A DNA stretch of 14,286 nucleotides from Deltaproteobacteria bacterium (GTDB lineage Bacteria > Desulfobacterota > DSM-4660 > Desulfatiglandales > HGW-15). The stretch lies in the NCBI GenBank assembly GCA_019308525.1, contig JAFDIC010000052.1:1-14286 (forward strand). The letters run 5' to 3'. Below the pieces are notes generated by a model. That model saw only the letters and a program-made list of their open reading frames with translations. It did not search any database and was not told the origin of the DNA. Positions 6,832 through 12,066 of the stretch are shown here, piece by piece (positions within the stretch are counted from its first letter, which is position 1; each line of letters begins with the position of its first letter). The position numbers were made by a program, and so were the translations under genes.

Positions 6832-7401
6832 CTATGCGGGGTCAAGAACGGGTCCTTTTCTTGCTGCTTTCCCCTTCCTCTTTTTCCCGTTTTTCCCGGG
6901 AGATGACGGAGATGACCTCTTTTCTGCGATGAACTCCAAGGCGGTTTCAGGTTCGCCTGCCTCCGCAAATGTCGTGGCCACCATCATCTTTTGAAAGCTC
7001 CGGGGAAGTGATTTTCTTGCCTTTTCCTTCGCCCTCTTTTGCAGGCATGCCTCCCGAATGCGCTCAACCAGGGAATCCAGGTTGAGGGGTAGAAGGAAAT
7101 CGTCGAAAGCTCCAAGCTTCATGCCCTCTATGGAGAGGGAGAGATCTTGGGACCCGTTCAACAGAATGACCTCTGCAAGGGGCCGGGTCTTTTTGATCCT
7201 TCTGAGAAGGTCCATGGCTTGTCGCCCCGGCCCCCTGAGCCCGAGAAGGACGACATCCACATTGCATCTGCCGAGGATCCTCTTTGCCTCGCTCGGGGTT
7301 TCCGCCACCAAGATTTTGCAGGCCTGGAGCCGCAGACGTTCACACAGGCTCCGGCGCAAGAGATTTTCTGTTTCGATAATCAGTAAAGTGACATCCTCCA
7401 T
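6832..7401 (-). CDS. Pseudo-receiver protein with FAEAGE motif and basic tail
   Basis: This 189-residue protein has the length, hydrophobic pattern and Gly/Ala landmarks of a receiver domain (SIEGMKLGAFDDFLLPL matches its neighbours), but every phosphorylation residue is replaced: Glu10-Thr11 for the acidic pair, Gly54 for the phosphoacceptor Asp (VVLLGLRGPG), Asn82 for the Thr, and Leu104 for the Lys. It cannot be phosphorylated in the usual way and presumably works as a constitutive or competitive binding partner. Residues 136-158 carry the shared motif (FQKMMVATTFAEAGEPETAL...). A Lys/Arg/Gly-rich tail from about 161 may bind nucleic acid or a membrane, or be disordered. The ATG at 7401 has only a weak Shine-Dalgarno, and the gene begins 26 bp after the 62-aa FAEAGE gene. 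The clean open frame and conserved tail argue for a functional gene rather than decay. Confidence 0.85.
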   Translation of the reverse strand: MEDVTLLIIETENLLRRSLCERLRLQACKILVAETPSEAKRILGRCNVDVVLLGLRGPGRQAMDLLRRIKKTRPLAEVILLNGSQDLSLSIEGMKLGAFDDFLLPLNLDSLVERIREACLQKRAKEKARKSLPRSFQKMMVATTFAEAGEPETALEFIAEKRSSPSSPGKNGKKRKGKAARKGPVLDPA

Positions 7402-7427
7402 TCATCCGACCATATGATCTTTCAGGG

Positions 7428-7616
7428 TCAGACCCTGGCCACCACATAGAAGACCCGCACGCCCTTCAGTCCCACCGCCTCCAAGAAACTGTCGAGTCTT
7501 TCGGACCGCCTGGAGATCGTCTCCCCGGCCATGATGCGTGAGGCCGCATCAAATTCCCCCGCTTCGGCAAAGGTGATTGCCACAAAGGTCTTCTGGAGCT
7601 TTTCGAACCAATTCAT
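7428..7616 (-). CDS. 62-residue stand-alone FAEAGE-motif protein
   Basis: I recognise no named family. The 62 residues begin MNWFEKLQKTFVAITFAEAGEF, and the first 31 or so align with the tails of the next two proteins: a hydrophobic helix, the invariant FAEAGE turn, then a second helix ending near Met31. The second half (SRRSERLDSFLEAVGLKGVRVFYVVARV) ends in a hydrophobic strand-like segment. The start at 7616 is supported by AAAGGAGGAG a few bases upstream; a longer in-frame start 13 codons earlier has nothing comparable. A strong sigma-54-type promoter sequence lies about 35 bp upstream, making this the first gene of an internal transcription unit that continues into the pseudo-receiver, receivers and kinase. 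The motif resembles one TPR hairpin, so a small adaptor that binds the same partner as the tailed receivers is a reasonable inference. Confidence 0.82.
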   Translation of the reverse strand: MNWFEKLQKTFVAITFAEAGEFDAASRIMAGETISRRSERLDSFLEAVGLKGVRVFYVVARV

Positions 7617-7650
7617 GATCTCCTCCTTTACCCAGGTAACCCCTTGGTAG

Positions 7651-7667
7651 AGCAAGACCCGTGCCGA
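7651..7667 (-). promoter_or_regulatory. Strong candidate sigma-54 promoter upstream of the FAEAGE gene
   Basis: The minus strand reads TCGGCACGGGTCTTGCT. Compared with the sigma-54 consensus YTGGCACG-N4-TTGCW it has GGCACG and TTGCT with exact spacing; the only deviation in the core is C for T before GG. A start near 7640 gives a leader of about 25 nt ending in the gene's AAAGGAGGAG site. It lies in the 135-bp gap after the first receiver gene, a natural place for an internal promoter. The PAS-type activator encoded at 8545-9954 is the obvious candidate activator. Confidence 0.75.
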
Positions 7668-7751
7668 AAAATTTTAACTGTAAATCCAATTGGTTGCGAT
7701 GAGGCATGGATAGGGTGGGCATATTAAGACGTATTGAAACACCCAGAGAGG

Positions 7752-8123
7752 TCAAAATGAAACATTATGGGGCATTATTGCTTCCCTTATTTTTTGGATC
7801 AGTTCATCAACGTCCACCGGTTTCATCAAGTAATCAAAGGCTCCAAGACGCATCCCCTCGATGCCTTCTTTGCTGGTTCCCTTCCCTGTCAACAGGATAA
7901 CAGGAACTCCCGGCTCCAGTAACTTGATTCTCTGAAGAACCTCCAGTCCTCCCAGACCCGGCATGAGCACATCCAGTATTACTACGTCGGGCTGGTCCAT
8001 CTCTAAGAGCCGCAAACCCTCCTCCCCGTCAAGGGCCGTCTGCGTCTCAATTCCCCTCAACCTGAGTCTTTGGGTCAGGGTCAGGAGGAATTCTTCCTCG
8101 TCGTCTACTACCAGCACTTTCAA
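7752..8123 (-). CDS. Single-domain response regulator translationally coupled to the NifX-like gene
   Basis: The receiver (123 residues from the proposed TTG) has Asp7/Asp8, phosphoacceptor Asp51 (ILDVLMPG), Thr79 (LTGKG) and Lys101 (MKP), and ends a few residues past the last helix, with no effector domain. The best start is TTG at 8123: it overlaps the previous gene's TGA in a TTGA junction, GGGAGGAAGAGG lies just upstream, and the protein then begins LKVLVVDDEEE as receivers normally do. An in-frame ATG at 8180 would add 19 residues lying wholly inside the upstream gene. Coupling to the NifX-like protein suggests equal amounts of the two. A 135-bp gap with a sigma-54-type promoter follows. 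Confidence 0.9.
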   Translation of the reverse strand: MKVLVVDDEEEFLLTLTQRLRLRGIETQTALDGEEGLRLLEMDQPDVVILDVLMPGLGGLEVLQRIKLLEPGVPVILLTGKGTSKEGIEGMRLGAFDYLMKPVDVDELIQKIREAIMPHNVSF

Positions 8124-8473
8124 GAGCCTCTTCCTCCCTGCTTGTAGAGGATCTCGCCTGAACGGAGCGACCCTTTGCAAAACCGCTCCAGGGCCGCTTC
8201 ATAGGGGCCGATCACTGAGTCCAGGATTTCCACCCGCTTCCACCTCAAGAATTGGTAGTACTCCTCCTCAATTCCACCGCAGATGACCACCCGGGCCTCC
8301 TCCGTCAATATCAGGTGGCAGAGCTGTTCCGCAGAGGCCTGGGGGAGGACCACCGTCTTCTCATGGAGCCTATCTCTGTTTTCATTCAAGGAGACGATGA
8401 GCACCTCTGTTGCCAGGTCGAATCGGGGCGCCACATCGTTGCCGTATAGGGGAATGAGGAGTTTCTTGGTCAT
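8120..8473 (-). CDS. NifX/NafY-like (dinitrogenase FeMo-cofactor biosynthesis domain) protein
   Basis: This 117-residue protein resembles the NifX/NafY/NifB-C-terminal domain, a ribonuclease-H-like fold that in known members binds iron-sulfur or Fe-Mo clusters. Visible landmarks are the N-terminal strand and loop LLIPLYGNDVAPRFDLAT, the central strand VVICGGIEEEY and the closing helix region GPYEAALERF. Cysteines are at about 52, 65 and 99. No nif genes are nearby. Known precedent: the orange-protein clusters of sulfate reducers pair NifX-like proteins with a sigma-54 activator, which makes the adjacent activator gene meaningful. Here the partner downstream is a receiver rather than a MinD/ParA ATPase. 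The ATG at 8473 has an AGGAT-like ribosome site. A sensory cluster-binding or regulatory role is inferred, not shown. Confidence 0.72.
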   Translation of the reverse strand: MTKKLLIPLYGNDVAPRFDLATEVLIVSLNENRDRLHEKTVVLPQASAEQLCHLILTEEARVVICGGIEEEYYQFLRWKRVEILDSVIGPYEAALERFCKGSLRSGEILYKQGGRGS

Positions 8474-8544
8474 ATGTTACTTATCCTGTTTCTCCAAGAT
8501 TCCGGCAGGCTCATCCTTGGGCCGAGACATGCCTCCATCCTATG

Positions 8545-9954
8545 TCAATCAATCCCATGTTGTTTCATTTTTCTCCAGAGCGTGCTTCTCCCCCAGCCCA
8601 GGAGGGAAGCAGCCTTGCTGCGCCGGCCCCTAGCCTTGAGCAGGGCATCCATGATCATCCTCTTCTCCATTGACGCCCACGTCTGTCCTGAGTCCTCTCC
8701 CCCTCCTTCGCCTAGAAGGGAAACAAGGGGGATCGAATCCATTTCTTCACCAACTGAAGGTGGTGCACAAGGGGGTGTTGCCTCTGTTAAGTAGGCCGGG
8801 AGGTGTCTCGGCAGAATTACGGTGCCCTGGCAAATGTTTACCGCGTACTCAACCACATTTTTCAATTCCCGTACGTTGCCAGGATAAGAGTAACCCGTGA
8901 GGAACTGAAGAGACTTGCTGGAGAATCCCTTGATCTTTTTCCCAAATTGGGCCGCAAAGGCATTCAAGAAATGGTCCAGGAGCAGTCGCACATCTTCTCC
9001 CCGCTCCCGCAACGGGGGCAGGTGGACCCTGACCACGTTGAGTCTGAAAAGGAGATCTTCCCTGAACTTTCCCTCTCTAACCATCCGCTCCAGGTTGCGG
9101 TTCGTGGCCGCAATCACCCTAACATTGGCCCGGAAACCCCTTGTGCTGCCGAGTGGACATACGATCCTATCATCCAGAAAGGTGAGCAGCTTTACCTGGA
9201 GCGCCAGTGGCAGATCACCAATCTCCGTGAGATATAGGGTTCCATTGTGTGCCATCCGAAATCGCCCGGGTCTGCTCTCTGTCGCCCCGGTAAATGCCCC
9301 TTTCTGGTGTCCAAAGAGCTCAGACTCCAACAGGGTCTCAGGCAGTGCCCCGCAATTGACTTTTACAAAGGGTCCCTTGGCCCTATCGGAAGAGCGATGT
9401 AGCTCTTCCGCTACCAGGTCCTTGCCCGTGCCCGTTTCTCCGGTGATAAGGACCGAGGAGTCGGTCTGGGCGAGAAGGGGGAGGAGATGAAAGATCTTCT
9501 CCATCTTGGGGCTTCTACCGATGATCTGTCCGAAGCTGTAGGCTTGGCCTTTCTTTTGCGCCAATTCCTTGAGGGGGCGTAAGTCTTCCACGCTCTCTAC
9601 GTAGCCGGTGATCACCCCTTCTGCCCCTCGCAATGGCGCAACGGTCATCCGGATCGGAATGAGTTGGCGGTCCCGATTGATCATGTCACTCTCCACACAC
9701 CGGGATTCGTATTCATCTCCTGATCCACGCACAGGACATCCTTGAATACAGGCCCTGGTACGCAGGATATGTGAACAGGGAGTGCCTGCGGCCTCATCCC
9801 GGGAGAAGCCCGTGAGTGCCTCCATAGCGCGATTGAGAAAGACGATTCTTCTCTCCAAGTCCAGGACGACGATGCCAAACGGGAGCTCGTCAAGAAGCCC
9901 GTCCAGGACAAAGCAGATGGAGAAAGATTCTTTTGTCTCCGGCAGAACGCCCAT
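8545..9954 (-). CDS. PAS-domain sigma-54-dependent transcriptional activator (AAA+, Fis-type HTH)
   Basis: This 469-residue enhancer-binding protein has a PAS domain (about 12-125) with a Cys cluster (Cys60, Cys69, Cys73, plus Cys86), an AAA+ sigma-54 interaction domain (about 140-375) and a C-terminal Fis-type helix-turn-helix (about 440-465, GRRSKAASLLGWGRSTLWRK). Walker A GETGTGKD is at 172-179 and the sigma-54-contacting GAFTGA at 219-224; sensor and arginine-finger segments (AATNRN, FREDLLFRLNV) are present. The Walker B segment reads TLYLTEIGDLP with Thr243 where most family members have Asp; I checked the codon (ACG). It has no receiver domain, so it senses through PAS rather than by phosphorylation. 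The ATG at 9954 (AGAGG five bases upstream) is preferred over a TTG at 9978 that lacks a ribosome site. First gene of the cluster, and likely activator of the sigma-54-type promoters found here, including its own. Confidence 0.93.
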   Translation of the reverse strand: MGVLPETKESFSICFVLDGLLDELPFGIVVLDLERRIVFLNRAMEALTGFSRDEAAGTPCSHILRTRACIQGCPVRGSGDEYESRCVESDMINRDRQLIPIRMTVAPLRGAEGVITGYVESVEDLRPLKELAQKKGQAYSFGQIIGRSPKMEKIFHLLPLLAQTDSSVLITGETGTGKDLVAEELHRSSDRAKGPFVKVNCGALPETLLESELFGHQKGAFTGATESRPGRFRMAHNGTLYLTEIGDLPLALQVKLLTFLDDRIVCPLGSTRGFRANVRVIAATNRNLERMVREGKFREDLLFRLNVVRVHLPPLRERGEDVRLLLDHFLNAFAAQFGKKIKGFSSKSLQFLTGYSYPGNVRELKNVVEYAVNICQGTVILPRHLPAYLTEATPPCAPPSVGEEMDSIPLVSLLGEGGGEDSGQTWASMEKRMIMDALLKARGRRSKAASLLGWGRSTLWRKMKQHGID

Positions 9955-10080
9955 TTTGGCCTCTACATTTTCGTTCAACCCCGTGCGGAAACTAGTAGTC
10001 GATGTGCTGAAACATTTTGAAAAATTTTACCGAAAAATGAAACGCCCGTAAAGCCCGAATATGGGTGATCCCCTATAGAC

Positions 10081-10097
10081 TGCAAAGAATTTCCCAA
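10081..10097 (-). promoter_or_regulatory. Candidate sigma-54 promoter of the activator gene and cluster
   Basis: The minus strand reads TTGGGAAATTCTTTGCA, matching sigma-54 TTGG...TTGCA with exactly 10 bp between GG and GC; only the CACG half of the -24 box is missing. A start near 10070 leaves a leader of about 115 nt before the activator ATG. It would make the activator self-regulated through sigma-54, which is known in this family. The site overlaps the first unit of a tandem repeat. Confidence 0.6.
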
Positions 10098-10124
10098 ATA
10101 TGTGAAAGAAATTCCCCACATGTG
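10084..10124. repeat. Two-copy tandem direct repeat overlapping the sigma-54 site
   Basis: Unit one (10084-10104) begins AAAGAATTTCCC and ends ATGTG. Unit two (10105-10124) begins AAAGAAATTCCCC and ends ATGTG; they differ by two or three bases and one gap. The period is about 21 bp, two helical turns. The repeat duplicates part of the candidate promoter: in unit two the -24 GG is kept but the -12 GC is lost, so only one copy should be an active promoter. Activator-binding half-sites are another reading. Confidence 0.65.
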
Positions 10125-10151
10125 ACATTTTTTTTCACCACTGACTTACGC

Positions 10152-10179
10152 TTGTCGCTGCTTAACGATCCGTAATAAT
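10152..10179 (+). promoter_or_regulatory. Possible sigma-70 promoter for the DUF5658 gene
   Basis: TTGTCG (10152-10157), a 16-bp spacer and AATAAT (10174-10179) resemble -35 and -10 boxes, matching 4/6 and 5/6 of the consensus. It points toward the plus-strand gene starting about 140 bp downstream. Matches at this level occur by chance in AT-rich gaps. Confidence 0.3.
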
Positions 10180-10319
10180 TGGATTTCTGATTCGCAATAT
10201 CGGGAAATGCACTAGGCACGGTTTTTGCGGAAGCCATTGGAGAAGGCAAAAGGATTTGGTGCTATCCGTTTTTGGCAACCCTTTTTCGGGGCGCGGTCTG
10301 GTCCGGAGATCTCACGAGT

Positions 10320-10808
10320 TTGATCAAAGTGACTGAAAGAGAAACAAGATTGGGATGTTACGAGAGAAGATCCCTCAAGGATCGGCGAAACCCCAAACAA
10401 TTCAAAATCAAAAGCCTTTTTGTCTATGGCAGGCGGAAAACCATACGCCGTCAAGAAGACAGGCATAAGATTCTCTATTTGGATCGCTACAGCTCGACAC
10501 TATTCGTCTGTATTGTATCCATCCTTCTATTAAGTGTTATCGATGCACTTCTAACCCTGTGTTTGGTAGATTACGGCGCTACCGAACTAAACCCCCTGAT
10601 GGCATACTATCTTGATTCCCATCCTTTAGTATTTATGAGCGTCAAATATCTCTTGACGAGTTTCTCGGTTTTTATTCTTTTGATGTGCGGTAATGTGTCT
10701 GTCAGGAAAATCAATATTACCATGAACTGCCTGTTTCCTGTTGTCATTGCCGTATTCGCATCAATAGTCGTATGGGAGCTGTTCTTGATATACAAGGTGG
10801 TCTATTGA
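10320..10808 (+). CDS. DUF5658-family small membrane protein
   Basis: About 162 residues from the proposed start. A basic, arginine-rich cytoplasmic N-terminus (ERRSLKDRRNPKQF and YGRRKTIRRQEDR) leads to the conserved LDRYSS, after which three or four hydrophobic segments follow: VSILLLSVIDALLTLCLVDYG, a loop with ATELNPLMAYYL, then two more helices. This is the usual layout of DUF5658 proteins in deltaproteobacteria; the Asp of IDALLT and the ELNP motif are family hallmarks. Function is unknown. The start is unsure: TTG at 10320 has GGAG about 11 bases upstream, GTG at 10329 has none, and TTG at 10272 would give 178 residues. It is transcribed divergently from the sigma-54 activator and shares a roughly 360-bp intergenic region. 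Slightly more AT-rich than the minus-strand cluster. Confidence 0.82.
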   Translation: MIKVTERETRLGCYERRSLKDRRNPKQFKIKSLFVYGRRKTIRRQEDRHKILYLDRYSSTLFVCIVSILLLSVIDALLTLCLVDYGATELNPLMAYYLDSHPLVFMSVKYLLTSFSVFILLMCGNVSVRKINITMNCLFPVVIAVFASIVVWELFLIYKVVY

Positions 10809-10944
10809 TTAGCCACAAACCATCAGCTTAGCTCATGGTCCCAGGCTCTGCCATGCGGTTAGGAGAAGTGGGGATTACGTCTTGAATTGTGAATTGATTC
10901 CGGTAGGGTAGTTCATGGATTAGTCCAATGGCGGGATAGAGGAG

Positions 10945-11064
10945 GTGGCGAGACCCTGGAGAATCCAGTACCATGGTGCATATTACCATGTTCTCTCCCG
11001 GGGGAAGGAAGGACGGGATATCTTTTACGACGAGCTGGATCGGAGGGTATTTCTTGAGGTGCCG
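10945..11064 (+). pseudogene. 5' fragment of a REP-associated tyrosine transposase (RAYT)
   Basis: From GTG 10945 the translation reads MARPWRIQYHGAYYHVLSRG then KEGRDIFYDELDRRVFLEV, which is the canonical N-terminus of the RAYT (TnpA-REP, Transposase_17) family, including the HxH-like HG..YHV segment. After about 40 codons the similarity stops and the frame runs on in unrelated sequence to a stop at 11142. Full-length members are roughly 150-330 residues, so the catalytic tyrosine region is missing and this is a remnant. RAYTs are single-copy domesticated transposases linked to REP palindromes; I see no clear REP pair here. Neighbouring spacer sequence (10809-10944 and 11065-11267) holds nothing else I can support. 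Confidence 0.8.
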
Positions 11065-11267
11065 GGCATGGTGCACAATATTTTGTGCGCCAGGGTGTGT
11101 TTCGACAGGTCGCCAAGAGGATTGTCATCCCAAAACCCTTGAGAAGAGCAGGCCCGGGAACACAGAAGACTTGAAATTTGAAGTCCAGGATCTCCTTGAG
11201 CCCCTTGATATACAAGCCCCCGGCATATAGGATAGGCCGAAACAGAACATGGTATGAGGAAAATGTA

Positions 11268-11963
11268 ATGGATTTTGAAACCTATCTGCGTCCCACCTCC
11301 ATTATTGATAGTGATCACGAAGGGATAATGGATTTTGCCCATGATGTGGTTGGAGGTGGGAGCGAGGACCCGGTTGATAAGGCCGTGAGGCTGTATTACG
11401 CGGTCCGTGACGGGATCTGGTATGATCCCTATTATCCGTTTTATCTCCCTGAGCACTACCGGTCAAGCAACGTCTTGAGAAGCGGCAGGGGTTACTGTGT
11501 GTGCAAGGCCTCTCTGCTTTGTGCCCTGGGCAGGGCATGCGGGATACCTGGCAGGGTAGGTTTTGCTGATGTGCGCAACCACCTTGCCACAAGGCAACTC
11601 ATAGAGCACCTGGGATCAGACATCTTCGTCTATCATGGATTCGTGGAGTTTTACCTTGAAGGGAAATGGGTGAAGGCAACGCCGGCCTTCAACGTTGAAC
11701 TCTGCAAGAAACACGGAGTCTTGCCCCTGGAGTTTAACGGCCGGGAAGATTCCCTTTTCCACGAATACAGTCAAGAAAAAAAGCTCTTTATGCAATACGT
11801 CAGGTACCATCCTACCTATCATGACATACCTGTCGAGACTATCGTCAGGGCCTGGGAAGAGGCCTACGGCAAGGATCGCGTAAAGAGGTGGATAGAGAAC
11901 TGTGAAAGGTCGGGTGGAAAGACAATCCGGGACTTCTACAGGGAAGAAGTTCTGACCTCTTGA
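11268..11963 (+). CDS. Transglutaminase-like (papain-fold) protein
   Basis: This 231-residue cytoplasmic protein, with no signal peptide, carries a transglutaminase-like core. GRGYCVCKASLLCALGRACG (73-92) supplies the candidate nucleophile Cys77, and YHGFVEFYLEGKWVKATPAF (122-141) supplies His123. Where the classical triad has Asp (W-V-x-x-D-P) this protein has Thr138, a variation I recall in a recognisable subgroup ending in KATPAFN. Conserved downstream text (VLPLEFNGREDSLFHEY) fits the same subgroup. Known activities across the superfamily include peptide hydrolysis and amide crosslinking; the substrate here is unknown. ATG 11268 is chosen because GAGGAAA lies about eight bases upstream and the protein then begins with family-like sequence; an in-frame ATG at 11178 has no support. 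It converges with the arylsulfotransferase-like gene with about 100 bp between stops. Confidence 0.87.
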   Translation: MDFETYLRPTSIIDSDHEGIMDFAHDVVGGGSEDPVDKAVRLYYAVRDGIWYDPYYPFYLPEHYRSSNVLRSGRGYCVCKASLLCALGRACGIPGRVGFADVRNHLATRQLIEHLGSDIFVYHGFVEFYLEGKWVKATPAFNVELCKKHGVLPLEFNGREDSLFHEYSQEKKLFMQYVRYHPTYHDIPVETIVRAWEEAYGKDRVKRWIENCERSGGKTIRDFYREEVLTS

Positions 11964-12066
11964 CCTGCCTTCTGATAGTCTTGCATGGAACAATGAAGTA
12001 CCAGCAAAGCAAAACCCGTCTGGAGAAAACCAAAGCCTGATCTTCCGGGCCAGTATGTTTACTGCC

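Noticed and set aside
7423..7437. Perfect 7-bp inverted repeat CAGGGTC-A-GACCCTG across the stop of the 62-aa gene
   Set aside because: A one-base loop cannot form a good hairpin, there is no T run, and it is a single short palindrome; no function can be supported.
8470..8538. 22-codon minus-strand frame overlapping the NifX-like start (ATATGA)
   Set aside because: Has a GGAT-type ribosome site and a coupling-like overlap, but is too short and featureless to support as a gene.
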